A stretch of 64,000 nt of DNA from Mesostigma viride. Lineage: Eukaryota; Streptophyta; Mesostigmatophyceae; Mesostigmatales; Mesostigmataceae. Where the stretch lies: positions 1,852,841 through 1,916,840 of the forward strand of contig RPFO01000082.1 in assembly GCA_009746045.1 (NCBI GenBank). The letters are read 5' to 3'. Both the position numbers and the translations under genes were made by a program. The notes under the pieces were generated by a model. The model worked only from the letters and a program-made list of their open reading frames with translations. It did not search any database and was not told the DNA's origin. This document shows, one piece after another, positions 30,909-43,433 of this stretch; position 1 is the first letter of the stretch, and each line of letters opens with the position of its first letter.

Positions 30909-33900
30909 TTAATAAGCCACACCCACCTTTGTCGGGTCAATGTCGCCCACGGAGAGCTTGGCCTCCTGCGTGTAGCCGCCCTTCTGGAGCTTCTCGTTCA
31001 TGCCGTTGATGAGGCTGATCAAGGAGATGTGAGGCATACCGACGCTGGCCGACGCCTCCAAGACCTGAGGGGACGGGGCGCATCCCATGCGATTCGCGAA
31101 GATCAGATATCTGCCCAGGTGCTGGCGCCGGCAGGCTCACCGTGACATGGCATTTGGCAAGCACTTGGGGGAAGAAAGACTCCTTTAGGGGTCAGCAGTT
31201 AGGGGGGTTCCCTAGCGTGTATCCAAATACCCCTATTCCGTAATCATCCATGGTGCAGGGGGAAAATACGAGGGTGCGGGCACGGCAGCTGTGTCTGGAG
31301 GGTCACACGAATGGCTGGTTGCTAGATAGAGACGAGCTGGCTGTAGGGCGGCTGCCTCTAGGTCGGCCTGCCTGCGGACTAGGCGCGCTCACCTGCTGCA
31401 GCGCCCACGTCGTCGCGCCCGCGTACTTCCCGTTGATGAACGCATCCGCGGCCGTCTGGTCGTCGCGGCACCCGCTGAGCACGACCACCTTCTGGAGCTT
31501 GGGGATCTGCGATAGGTGGCAGCATACACCCCCAGAGGGCGATTCACAACAAGTGGGGCAATGGTGCACATGATTGCACGCGCTACGTGAGCAAACAAGG
31601 ACGGCATCTCGGAGCGCTGAGGAAACATCAACCCTGGATGGGCAAAAGCAGGGCACTGCAAATGTGTGCTGCCCCACTTTCTCAGCCGTAATAATAACTC
31701 GATGTTGCTGTTCCTGATTGCATGGGTAGAGAGGGGGTGGGGTGGGGTGGGGTGGGGTGGGAGAAGAAAACTGTGATGGATTCCTCACGTCACACATACT
31801 TTCCCTACTGGGCTATGCCAGCCCTAGTGGAACCGTGCTAGCCTCCGCACCAGTGGAATGCTGTGAGCCTTTAGTAGAGTAATGGAAACTGAAGCACATG
31901 GAGTGCAGCCCACCCCCATCCCCCCACCTTGAGCTTGGACCCTGGCTTGTTTTCCTCCCCCTGTTCTGCGTGCTGCTTCTTGCGCAGCGCGGCCAGCTCC
32001 TCGATGCGCTGCTTGGCCGCCTCCGAGGGGGGCAGGAACCTGAGGGCCAGGAAGGCGGGGAGCGAGCACAACCATGTGCACGTGGCAGACTGAGGGGGAT
32101 GGAGCTCACGGTGGCAGTGTGAGGAGCCAGGGGGAGGCTACACCACGCCGAGCCGAGATCGTGACAGGCCATAGGACATGCTAGGTAGAGGTACGATCAT
32201 GTCCACCTGAACAGGGAAAACCAACATTTTCCTGATCCAACCCCCTTAAAGCGGTTGCCTCACGAAGCCGTAGCATACTGGTCACTACAGTGCTTGGGGG
32301 GTTGCCTTGCGAGGCACTAGTATACTGTACTAGACCGATTGGTCACTATACTGGTCACTACAGTGCTTGGGAAGTTGCCTTGCGAGGCACTAGTATACTG
32401 TACTAGACCGATTGGTCACTATACTGGTCACTACAGTGCTTGGGCGGTTGCCTTGCGAACCCACATACCTTCAACGCCGGTTTCATGACGCGGGCAGGAT
32501 GGCATCGCATGGACACAGGAGACAGGGCGGGGGGAGTTGTGAAAACATTGCAAGTATGTCAATGCCCACCATGCCTTCCCATGGCCCACTTCCACAGTCA
32601 TGATTAGCGCACAACATATTTAGCGCCTTTGGCCCTTGGCCGCGCTAACGGAGTGAAACCACCCACGTGCAGCCGCATCTGCCGGCCCCGCCTTCCCGAG
32701 GTGCTGTCAACCATGGCTGTCAAATTCCAGCAACCCCCCATGGCCAGTCGCAACGAACATGCTTGGAGGAAAGACAGACGCACGCCTGTCCTGTTCCGTG
32801 CAGTGACGCCTGCACACGTACCAGCATCCATCCCCCGAGGTTCAACCACTCAATGCTGGGTGGGCCAGCCTAAACCTCAAGCCTGGGTGCGTGGCAGTGC
32901 TCTGCAATGGTATAGGGTCACTTACAAAAGTAAAAGAAAACAAGATGCTCACCTGCCGCCCGCCTTGTCCTCCGCGGCGTGCGCTGCGGCCGCCACCTGC
33001 TTGGCGGCCACCTCCTTGAGGTCGCTCATCGTGCCGCTGTGGCAGCAGTCAAAGAAGGCGTACTGCGGCCGTGGGAGGCGATGCATAGGGTGAACGGGGG
33101 AGTGTGGAGGCGGAAGCGCGGAAGCACGATGAAATGAGTGAAAGAACCGGAGCATAGGAGGTCAGACTTAAGGCCCACGTTACTGCTTACTTTGTGGCTT
33201 AGTTGAACACACAACAGCTCTGGCCGCAGCTACCATGAACAGAAAAGGCGGCCCCAAGTCTGTGCGGCTCATCACAGTGCAGGCAATTGCAGGATTGAAT
33301 GGTCTTTGTGCGCCATTATTGCGTTCCCTAAAAGCTGAAGGGGCCACCAGGGTCCTGTCACACACCCTGCCCCCCGCGTCCAATCACCACAACGAGCGTG
33401 TATGCTCGTGGTCGGCGTTGCACGTAACAACCCTGCACAGTTCCAGGAATAATAATTCCAGATTAATAATAGTTAAACCCTACACAGTTCCCCGGAGCGA
33501 CCAAGCGACCTACCAGCCGCGCGCCGTGTGGGATCTGGTCAAACAGGGACTTGCGCAACTCGTCGTCCGTCAGCGCCTTGCCCGTGGCCTCAAAGTCAAG
33601 CTGTGGGAGACAACGGGGTGTGGAGGAGGGGAGGGGGGGCAGGGAGGTCGATACGACAGGGCACGTAGGCAGGTTAGCATACTGGGCATGCGAGGCAGGT
33701 CTCACAAATCACCAGGAAGCAGATGGGGCCCCACGCAGCTTGTCTGAAGCAAGGGCAGCAAGGGACTGTGGGTTAGGACAATGAGTGGCCTTGCGTACGC
33801 AGCAAAGGGGCAGTAAGGTTGCACCACGAGGCTGAATGTCCGTTGCAGGCAAAAAAGTATTGTCAGGATGCATGCACACATGGCCCATACGACATAGTCA

Positions 33901-35441
33901 GATGATACACTTGGGAATGGGCTTGGATTGACAAGGTGGGCACCCTATACACGCTTGAGTGTAAGAAGAAGCCGCCCCAGCTAAAGCGCATGTGCCAGGT
34001 ATCCACTTGTGAGAAGACATCCTGGGGGCAATGGTTGCCCCCTGTTCAACAACCAAACTGAAAACTGCACACTACCAACGAGGCTGTTTCTCAAGACGGC
34101 TGGCCGGTCAGTTCGATACAAAATGTCAAGGACGGTGATTGGCAGCGTTTCTCTATGGCCACCAATAAAATAAAAAAAGGTCAGTAGAAGGAATGGAGAG
34201 CACATCAGTACTACCCACCGGCACGAGCGCCTCGTCCATGCCGTCCTCCTCGTCACCATCTTCGTCAGGCACCTGCCAGGGGGGGGGGGGGGGGATTTCG
34301 GCAGGGGAAAAAGGGGGGGAGAGGGAAGAAACAGAGTTGACCCAGACATGCGTCATCAGACATGCGTCATCAGACATGCGCCATCAAACAAGCAGCCCAT
34401 GGAGAAAAAGTCCAACCTGGGAAGTGTGCCCGTCAAGGGCAGCGAAGACAAAGTGCATGGCATGAGAAGCAAGGTGCCCCAAGGGGCCAGCACGCTGATG
34501 AGCAGACGAGCAGACAGAGGACACACATCCATCGCGATGCTGAGGGCCTTGGTGGTGGTACTAGGGCAAGGAGGGTGATGCGCAGGCAGCAGCCACGGTG
34601 GTGAGCATGCAGCTATGCAGCCGACGCAGATGGCAACTGCCACGGCACCGCTGCCGCGGCGTTGCTGGTAATCGCCGCGGTGGCAGGCAGGCGGTGCGTA
34701 CCTGCGTCCCATGTCCCGAGTAGTGCAGGAAGAGCGTCCACCCCTCCCCTGGCACTGAGCGCAGCCACTCCAGGTTCTTGCTGCACGTTGATTCATGCAG
34801 CACACACCATGGGTGGGTCAGAGGCGCACGTTCCGCAGTCAAGCATGCCTATACATGGGATGAAGGCATGAAAGATGGCTAAGCTGTAGCAAAGGACACC
34901 ATGTCATAAGCAAACGTCTACGTGGGGCCACAGCTGGGGCAACTCTTGCAAATGCTGCAGGCTGGGTCTTCTGCCGGCAGGCAAACACACTTGCATCACC
35001 TCCTCGCTTCTCCACAGGCCTCCAGAGAGGTCCGGACACCCTGGAGCAAGTGGCCCGAGGGGATCATGACCTTGCTGACCTCATACCCGTCAGGCCCCCA
35101 CCTCTCCAAATCCAATGCAAGAGTCATGCAAATGCCCTCCCCCCCCCCCTTCACTTCTGCTGTCGAGCCAGCCCCTCCACTCACCATATGTTCATTGCTG
35201 TCAACTAAACAGACTATCATCGGATGTTGTCGAACCACCATACCCTTTGCCGCCGTCCAACCAATTACGCAAATGTGCTCACCGGATGTTGTCAAGACAC
35301 TATCCTCTCCCCTCACGATATACATGCATAGATGTCATCACACACATGATGCGCTGTAGCTCACCGGATGTTGTCAAGCGTGGGCTTCTCAGGCGTGTCG
35401 TCGGTCAGCACGCGGATGCAAGACTCAGGGAAGCCATACCT

Positions 35442-35529
<88 letters not shown>

Positions 35530-36510
35530 CGGAGTGGCCAAGGGCGCAGTGTATGGCAGTGTTGGTGGTGAGTCCCACTGCAGGGCATGGGAAGTGACAC
35601 ACATCGGCGATGAGGTCTTGGTCTCCCTTGGAGTGTGCTCCTAAGCACAACGGTCTCGCAGATGGCAGTGGTGCTTACGCAGGTGCCACATACGCATGTG
35701 GCCTATAGCAACATGGCTGGGTGTTGTTGTGTGCCATCGCAGGCACAACATTGTGAATATGGTCCATTCACTGGCCATAATGCAGACACCCACATGCTTG
35801 AATTGTGAAGGGTATGCACCTATCTGTGGGGATGGCATGGAGCGCGGCGGTAGTCCATCGATGGCGTTGCACCCCTCGCAAACGGGAATGAGCGAACCGT
35901 TTCCGGTCCCGGTTCCCGTCAAGGTCGTAGTTCCCGTCAAGTACATGTCTCTGCTGGGACGGCCGACAGCCAGGCCCATACACATGAATAACCAGGACTA
36001 TGTGACAAGGATTGCAACCGCATCCGCAATTGCTTTGTTGGTTCCTTCCTCATCTCAAAGCACATACTTCGACCCATAAGCCCTGCATGCATCTCTATTT
36101 CCATTCCCAACCACGGCGCACGTACGCCAGCAGCAGCGCCACTTACTCCAACACCAGCAGCAGCATCACAAACTTGGTCAACAGCACCTGCTTCTTACTT
36201 CAACCAATTAGTCCTACATCCATCTATATTTCCGTCCCCATCGTGGCGCACGTACTTGGTCAGCAGCATCTGCTTCTGCACCGCCACGTCATTGATGCAG
36301 CCGTTCAGCTCCCCGTTCTGGCCGCGGTAGTTTAGGCCAAACTGCACACGTGGCGGCACAGAGGGCACAAGGCGAATCAAATTGTGAGTGTGCCGCTGAC
36401 CGAGCAATGCCAGCATGCTGGGGGGTGAGGGAAAAGCCGACGCTGGGGGGAACATCTCACGCTGTGCTAAAATAAGAAGATAGGCCTGCCACCGCCAGCT
36501 TTTTTGAGAG
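30909..36510 (-). CDS. Type I metacaspase (caspase-like Cys protease, family C14)
   Basis: Minus-strand exons with GT-AG borders: 36,493-36,510 (tentative), 36,256-36,341, 35,365-35,439, 34,702-34,780, 34,219-34,272, 33,514-33,600, 32,953-33,062, 31,928-32,039, 31,393-31,506, 30,909-31,064. From 36,341 onward all join in phase. Key parts: NYRGQNGELNGCINDV, the catalytic His in LFLHYSGHGTQ, the catalytic Cys in FFDCCHSGTM, and VVVLSGCRDDQTAAD. An Ala/Lys-rich insert (KEVAAKQVAAAAHAAEDK and a Lys/Glu helix) follows the Cys, where type I enzymes are variable. No p10-linker of type II is seen. Metacaspases cleave after Arg/Lys, usually need calcium, and act in stress and cell death. The start codon and any N-terminal prodomain are not located; the last exon may instead splice on at AAG-GTGGGT. 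Confidence 0.9.
31738..31762. repeat. (GGGTG)n short tandem repeat in a metacaspase intron
   Basis: GGGGTGGGGTGGGGTGGGGTGG within the intron between exons 31,393-31,506 and 31,928-32,039; G-rich on the plus strand and possibly quadruplex-forming. Confidence 0.8.
32277..32455. repeat. 73-bp tandem repeat in a metacaspase intron
   Basis: ACTGGTCACTACAGTGCTTG starts at 32,277, 32,350 and 32,423; the units differ at a few positions and the third is partial. Confidence 0.9.
35441..35530. repeat. (GT)n(GA)n microsatellite
   Basis: About 60 bp of GT followed by about 27 bp of GA, directly at the 3' splice site of the metacaspase exon 35,365-35,439. Read on the minus strand it supplies a CT/CA-rich tract before CAG. 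Confidence 0.97.
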
Positions 36511-36939
36511 CTGCAGGTTAGACAAGGTCAGGGACTAATACTAGCGGGCAGGATGAACAGACTGAACATCTTCGCCATCCGCCTGCGGCTGATCAAACAT
36601 AGGTGCGCTCAACGCGGAAGGCAGATACGGCGTTAACGAGGGGCACACTACACGAGCCTCACGAGCACAAGTCCACGCACACACGACCCGCCGTAGGGGA
36701 ACATGGTAGGAGTAAGGGGGTTAATGTGAGGCGCATGCCCTCGTAATTCCAGTCGATGCGTGGGTACCCAGCTCCTATGCCAAATACAACAAATAAGGGT
36801 GGCCATATGCAACCCACCCAGTATGCCTATAAGACACAACGAGGTGGGTATGAGCAGGAAGAGAGGTACCAAGTACATGCACGAGTACCAGGACAAGCAT
36901 ACACGTAACGGACCAGGACAAGCATGCTCGAGTACCAGG

Positions 36940-37290
36940 GAAAGTACATGCATGCGACACAGCGAGCTGTTCATGACCAGGGGAGCAAACGCACCAGGGC
37001 AAGTACAAGCATGCGACACAGCGAGGTGTTCATGACCAGGGGAGCAAACGCACCAGGGCAAGTACAGGCATGCGACACAGCGAGGTGTTCATGACCAGGG
37101 GAGCAAACGCACCAGGGCAAGTACAAGCATGCGACACAGCGAGGTGTTCATGACCAGGGGAGCAAACGCACCAGGGCAAGTACAGGCATGCGACACAGCG
37201 AGGTGTTCCTGACCAGGGGAGCAAACGCACCAGGGCAAGTACAAGCATGCGACACAGCGAGGTGTTCATGACCAGGGGAGCAGACGCACC
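36940..37290. repeat. 60-bp tandem repeat at the 3' end of the CTL gene
   Basis: TGTTCATGACCAGGGGAGCA recurs at about 36,968, 37,028, 37,088, 37,148, 37,208 (one change) and 37,267. The last unit contains the stop codon of the minus-strand CTL-like gene. Confidence 0.92.
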
Positions 37291-38609
37291 AGGACGGCCC
37301 GCTTGCGCACGACACCGTCATTGGCCATCGTCTGCGCTGCGGGGGGGGACGTGACCGCCGGGACTACCGCCTGCAACGCCGCATCCCCGCCGAGCGCCAC
37401 GCCGAACAAGTCCTTCCATGCGGTCAGCAGGCCGCCCACCGCCTTGTCGCCGTGGGATGCCAGGTGGGCGGGTGATGTCAGCAGGGAGATGAGCAGCCCG
37501 TTGCAGGCGGCAGAGATCAGCTGCAGCCAGGTCTCCACCAGCGTGTATGTGACCTGGCACAGGGGGCAGGGGGGGGGCGGGGGGAGTATCAGTTCATGGC
37601 GCAAGGAACGGTGGTCAGTAGGTAAAAGACAGACATTCAGAGTTATCATTATGGATGGTTATTGTCACGGACGTGTATGTAGGAACCAGTGAAACACAGA
37701 CAGCACAAGGTTGACATCGGAGGGACTATATCGTAGAATCCGCTCGAGCCTGCCTGTGACGAACGGTGCTGCTTGGATGGAGCCACGTGGAATACACCAC
37801 CACTGGGCACATTCGCCACAGGCCCGCGGCTCATCCCCCACCCCCACCCTTCCCAGACCGTACCATATTCCGATTGCAGTACCATATTCCGATCGCAGTA
37901 CCATATTCAGATTGCAGTACCATATTCCGATTGCAGTACCATATTCCGATTGCAGTACCATATTCCGATCGCAGTACCATATTCCGATCGCAGTACCATA
38001 TTCCGATTGCAGTACCATATTCCGATTGCAGTACCATATTCCCCACTGAACTACTGTATTCGCAGCGACAGCCCACCTCTGACGCTCAAAGCTCACCAAG
38101 AAGCACCCGATGAACGTCGACACCGATTTCTCGCCCAGCTTGTCACGCCCCTCGAACAGCTCGTTGGCCCACAACGCCCCGCCCATGGCCGCCAGCATGC
38201 CAGTAACCAGCGCCGCCAACTGGATAACCGCATCCACCAAATTGGCGTTCTCCAGCGCTACCCCCTGCCCGCCGGCGCGCCCAAAACCCTTGTCATCCGT
38301 CACCACGCGCCAGGCGGCGCGCGAGGAGGGCACAAAGGACGTCCCCGCGAGCGCTGCGCGCGATAGGCCGTACTTGTTGCACCAGGCGATTATGAGCTCG
38401 ATGGTCCCAACCGCGCAGGTGAGGGGGAAGCAGAGCACGCGCACGCACGTGTGCCCGTGGCGGTCGACCAGCGCGCGCGCAAACACGGTCAGCCCGCGCA
38501 GCGTGGCAATCAGGGGGACGAGAAGCGACCCGAAGCACGCGCAGCCAAATAGGGGGCGGCACGCGCTGGCGTGGGTTGGTGGGGGAGGGCAGTTGGAGAG
38601 AGAGAGAGA

Positions 38610-38695
<86 letters not shown>

Positions 38696-41600
38696 TCGGG
38701 TGGGTGGGTGGGTGGGTGGGTGGGTGGGTGGGTGGGTGGGTGGGTGGGTGGGTGGGTGGGTGGGTGGGTGGGTGGGTGGGTGGGTGGGTGGGTGGGTGGG
38801 TGGGTGGGTGGGTGGGTGGGTGGGTGGGTGGAAGCAGGGGAAAGGAGGCATGCACGCACACAGGGTAGGATATAGGGACACCGCGAAAACAGATGGCGGT
38901 GACAGAGGGTCATAAAGGATATCGAGGATGTGAGGGCGATGTTGATGCAGATTCCAGATGACAGAAGAACATTAGCATTCAAAAAGTACATTTGCTTTCA
39001 AAACAATAAAGAACATACACTACTATATATACTACCACTACTACAGTAGCATCGATAGAAGAGAACATTACCAAACTTGCCATCAATTCTGTAATCACTG
39101 TTACCTTTATACTGTGACTAACGAGAACGAATTACACAGCCGTCAAATGTCACAATATACGTCATTTTTACTGTCTCATCGGTGGCGCGACGTTAGAAAT
39201 CCCCCAAGCCAGCCAACTCCAGCCACCACCTACCGCCGGAATGCCACCTTGACGACGTGCCCCCCCGCAGCCTGCGGCGTGCGCCCAAAGTACCACATGC
39301 CCACGACGCCCGCTGCTCCGACATGCAGCACGTTCTTGATCACCTCTGACACCCAGAAGTAGGTGATGGCAACATAGATGAGCGGCCAGTAGCCCCACGC
39401 GTCGGCGACCACGCAGGCCACCACCGCGACAAGCGTGAGCCAGAGCAGCTGCAGCACGGTCGCCCAGTAGGCGAACGCGGTCACCGAGGGGAATGCGGAG
39501 AGTGCCGCCGTGCCGGACGCAAGCAGCTCGCACGAGAAGCCCACGTAGCGGCGCACGGTGACAAAGTACAGGATAACGACGGCCGCACAGAGGGCAGAGA
39601 TCACCCCCTCGGCCCAGCGCCGGCTGGCGATGAGGGCCACCGTGGCGATCGTGAAGACAAAGGGGGGGAGGATGAGGGACGCGCGCAAGCAGAAGCGGGG
39701 CAGCCAGCGCACGAGGGCCAGCCAGAGGAAGCCCAGGGAGATGCCGATGGTGGCGGAAGCCAGCAGCATGGGGGCAAGCTCCTCGTACCAGCCCGGTTCC
39801 ACCAGGCCCAGCAGAGACCGCCGCCGCCGTGTGGTTGTTGTCGTCATCGTGCGGGCGAGAGAACCGCGGGTGCCAGTGCCGGGGTCAAATGGGTCAAGTG
39901 GGTCAAGTGGGTCAAGTGGGAAGCCACCGTGCTGCTGCCAGGTGTCCCAAGTTCCAGGGGAATTTAAGTCGTCCCCAACCACCGGCATCAGTTTATCCAA
40001 ATCCATGCCCATCAGCCATCCCTGGTTTCGCTCCGAGTCCAGATGGTGATCCGCTGCACCGGTCATGGTGAAGTTTTCGTCATGATAGTCATAAAGCACG
40101 GCGCCTTGAGGGTTGACCAGGGGCCCCACGCCCAGCAGGTGGCGATGGTAATGCCGACGCAGGTGGTGGTGGTGGTGGTGGTGGTGCCTCATCAGCCGCC
40201 GCGACGCGTAGAACTCCTGGGCGTCGAACGCGGCGATGCCCACCACCACAAACATGCACAGGTTGAGCAGGAACAGGATTGCAAAGAGCACGTCACGCAG
40301 GTGGCTGAAACTGGCATCCGACAACAGCCCTTCCTCCCCCTCCTTGTCGTTTGTTACACTGGCAGACTTGCCACTGGCATCCCCCCAAAAGGCCACTTGT
40401 GACGACGCCTCGGCTGCCAGCAGTGACAACCGTTCCTGGTCATGGGGGGGGGGGGCTCGGGTCCCCGGTGGTGGTACGACACGCCTGAGGCACCTTGAGG
40501 GCTGGCAAACGCATGGCTGGGTGCCAGTGGCACGCTCCCTTGCTCCTCCGGGATGGCCACGCTGAGCGCTCCCTGCCCGGGCCTGGAGGCATCGCCATCC
40601 CTGGCTGGCGCCGCCCCCAGTTTCACCACCGTGCTGCCCCCTCCTCCATGGCCTTCTCCCTGCACGGCTGATATCAGCAGGTGGGACAGATGGCCATCCT
40701 CGCTGTCCTGCACCATGGGCGATTGCTGGTAGCCAGCACCTACATCCTTGTGGGCGGCACCGGTCGCCACGCGGGGGGATGCCATGTCCCGCGTGCCGAC
40801 AGGGTGGCTGATGGGCGGCGATGACAAGCTGCCAGGGAGGTTGGCGCCGCTGACGTCACGTGTGGAGACCGCAACCTGCGGGGGGGGGTCCCCCGAGGGG
40901 CCAGAACTAGGGGGGAACTTGGGGTGTGGCATGTCCCTGGTGCCAGCAGGAGGGTGCGTGGGTGGGAAGGCCAAGCTGCCAGGGATCATGCCGGCCTCTG
41001 CCCCCTGGTAGGACCCTGCGGCGTTCATGTCGGCGTACAGCTGGCGTTGCTCGGGGGGTGCAGGACCGGAACCCATCGGTTGTTGGGGGTAGCGAGGCAT
41101 GTCGCGTGTGCCAGCAGATACGTGCACTTGGGGCGTCATGAAGGCGCCAGGGGAGGCGATGCCCCCTGGTCCCTGCGGCGAGGGCATCGCACCCATGTGC
41201 ATCATGTTCAGGGGGGTGGCCGAGTAGCTGGACGGTGACGGGAAGCTGCCAGGGTGCATGATGCCGCTGGCGGCTTGCATGGACGCCATGGAGGTCATCT
41301 GCTGCTGCAGCTGGTGCTGCTGCACGAGAAGCAGCTGCATAAGCTGCGCCTGCTGGCCTTGTGCTTGCAGCTGCAACTGTTGCTGCAGCAGCTCCTGCTG
41401 GTCTTTCTGGCGTCGCATCTCGCGCGCCTGCTCCTCCAGCAGCCGCACGACCTCGGGGTCCCGCTCGCTGGCGGCGGTGCTCCGAATCGTGAGCGACGGC
41501 AACTGGATGGCGGAGACACGTAGATGAGACAGGTCGTCCCGCAAGGCGAGGCTGGAGGACACGCCGCTGATCCGCTGCCACGTCGCGTCCAGCGAGGATT

Positions 41601-41919
41601 GGCTCGTGTCGTGGAAGGATTGGCCAATTTGAGGTTCTCGAGGAAGCGACCGAAGGAGAGCAGCCGTGCCTTGCTGCATGCTGCCGTTGTGGTAGTTAAA
41701 ATTGTTGGCGTAATTAGACGCATCCCGCCGGGCGTCAAATGAGCCGGAAACAAAGCTCCTGTCCGCTACGCCTCCAGAAGGTTGCCTACTATCCTTGTTG
41801 CCGCTTCTTTCACCAGCCCTGCCTGCGCTAGGATTATTTTTTTGCGGCTGCCTGGGTTGGTCCAAATCGTAGTCCTCTGCATTTGGATTATCCCAGTCTT
41901 GAAACGGTGGTTCCTTCAT
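37266..41919 (-). CDS. Choline-transporter-like (CTL/SLC44/Pns1) membrane protein
   Basis: Exons 41,919-39,234, 38,565-38,097 and 37,553-37,266 join in phase. The first about 490 residues are a Gln-rich, low-complexity cytosolic-type extension with a QQQLQLQAQGQQAQ coiled coil and repeats of GTRDMP. After a G12 run (40,444-40,455) the frame must shift by one base to continue into the membrane part: VLFAILFLLNLCMFVVVGIAAF (first membrane segment), a His-rich lumenal-type loop, several hydrophobic helices, FWVSEVIKNVLHVGAAGVVGMWYF (the family signature), GCACFGSLLVPLI, and a C-terminal pair of helices. CTL proteins carry choline or ethanolamine, or act in membrane traffic (Pns1); the substrate here is unknown. 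The frame change is most simply a miscounted G run. The C-terminus ends inside a tandem repeat, so it may be altered. I preferred the Met at 41,919; one at 41,994 is also open. Confidence 0.87.
37860..38045. repeat. 18-bp tandem repeat in a CTL intron
   Basis: About ten units of GTACCATATTCCGATTGCA-like sequence, with T/C variation at one position (CGATTG or CGATCG), which creates repeated CGATCG sites. Confidence 0.95.
38588..38832. repeat. (GA)n and (GGGT)n microsatellites in a CTL intron
   Basis: About 105 bp of GA and about 137 bp of GGGT, about 25 bp upstream (in transcript order) of the 3' splice site at 38,566. On the transcript they read CT and ACCC. Confidence 0.98.
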
Positions 41920-42552
41920 GTTTAGCAGAAATTGCTCACTACACAGGCATTTCAACGGCCTTGCACTCGTGGTGCGAACCGTACACGGGTGCACAGCATC
42001 CGCCGAAATGCCGCCCCATCAGTCAAACGCCGCAAAATTGAGCGATAGCCTTTGCGTTTGCCCACATCAAAGCCATAGCTAGAATTATCTATATTTACAG
42101 TGAGGTAATTAATTGCTATATAGATTACACCCGGCCCTATGTAGGTAGGTAACCCGTAACGGCACGTGCGCTGTGAATACTGAATCGTTTTGGGGAACTA
42201 GCGGCGAGCCTGGTCGAAGTATAAAAATAAAAAATTGCCTTGGACCGAAAGCAACTGCTGCCGTCCATCACAAACGACCGGCTCAGCGTTACGCCGCGTC
42301 GCTCCCTGCCTTCCTCGAGTCTCGAGGCCCTTCGCCTGCAGCTGCAGATTGCAGGAGCGCGCGCAGGTAGAAATGTGCAGGGAGGGGCAATATAAACGCT
42401 GGCCATGCAAATCATGGGTATGGCGGATGCCCAATGCGCGTAAGTCGTTTCCACGGGTAGCCCGTAACAAAGCAGGCCTGTAAAGAACCTCAAGGGTGGA
42501 TGCATTGAGTTTCCTTACTGGTCAATCAGCGTAGCGAGTCGAGCCACTCAGA
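41920..42552. promoter_or_regulatory. Divergent promoter region between CTL-like and SSNA1 genes
   Basis: The two start codons point away from each other and are 633 bp apart. The interval has no other gene. A TATAAAAATAAAAAATTG stretch is at about 42,220. Shared control of the two genes is possible but not shown. Confidence 0.5.
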
Positions 42553-43433
42553 ATGGCTGCGCAAGGGGCTGCACTTCAAAACCATAACAACGAGCTTGTC
42601 AAGTGTATCGAGGATTTGAAGGAGAAACGGGAGGAAATTGCTCGGCAACTCCAAAAAGAGGAGGAGGAAAAGTCAAAGATCCAAAATGACTTGACTATCT
42701 TGACAAAGCGACTATCGCAAATCAATGACAGTCTTGCCAGGAAGGTTGCAGCTCGTAACGAATACGACAAGACTATTCAAGATACGGAAGCAGCATACAT
42801 GAAGGTACTTATGGTGATCTGTAGAGTGTCTGTAGAATTTCAGCACACATCAAGCCCGCTCAGCATCGCGGCTGCTTTAATCCAACGCTATCGTTTTTTC
42901 TGCGCGCAGTTCTCCCTTGCAGGAGGGGTGGAGGGACGGGGTGCATGTAGGAAAGGCAGCCTGTTATTTATCGCGTTTTCTTGGGAGTTCTACTAGCCGA
43001 AGAAGACGGTGGCCACGCCACCTTTTGTGAGTTAGGAATTTGTCCCATGGACCGCGATGTGAGGGCAGTATGTGGATTGGCGTTCACGGTGCCTTCTATC
43101 GGCTAGTTTGAAATATCCTTCGCTTTGCAGATGCCCTCATGTGCTTTTTACGGGGTACACCTCAGTAGATAGTCCCCGCATCCCTACAATCTTGTTCTGT
43201 ACGTCCTATCGTGGTTCTGTATAATTTGTATGTTCCTTGTGCGCGCACATGTGCCCATATGCTGCTGATATGCTCGAAGGTTTGGGGAATTGATCAGATG
43301 CAAATCTGTTTGTCATTTTCTTCTATTGCACTTTCTATGCAATGCGCAGATCCTGGAAAGCTCTCAAACGTTGTTGACGGTGCTCAAGCGGGAAACTGTC
43401 CAAATCCAGAAAAAGAAGCAACTAAGCTCGTAG
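42553..43433 (+). CDS. SSNA1: SSNA1/NA14 homologue (DIP13), centriole and flagellum coiled-coil protein
   Basis: Two exons, 42,553-42,804 and 43,350-43,433, joined in phase 0 over a 545-bp GT-AG intron, give 111 residues. The whole protein is a coiled coil. It begins [19 protein letters not shown] and exon 2 continues [15 protein letters not shown], hallmarks of SSNA1 (human NA14) and of Chlamydomonas DIP13. Family members form fibrils, bind microtubules and sit at centrioles, basal bodies and axonemes. Its presence indicates a host that builds centrioles or flagella. Length matches the family. Very high confidence in identity. Confidence 0.97.

Noticed and set aside
32604-32873. Frames inside metacaspase introns
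   Set aside because: They lie between well-supported exons and show no domain.
38510-38991. Frames of Thr-His-Pro-Pro and Ser-Leu repeats
   Set aside because: Products of the (GGGT)n and (GA)n microsatellites in an intron; not genes.
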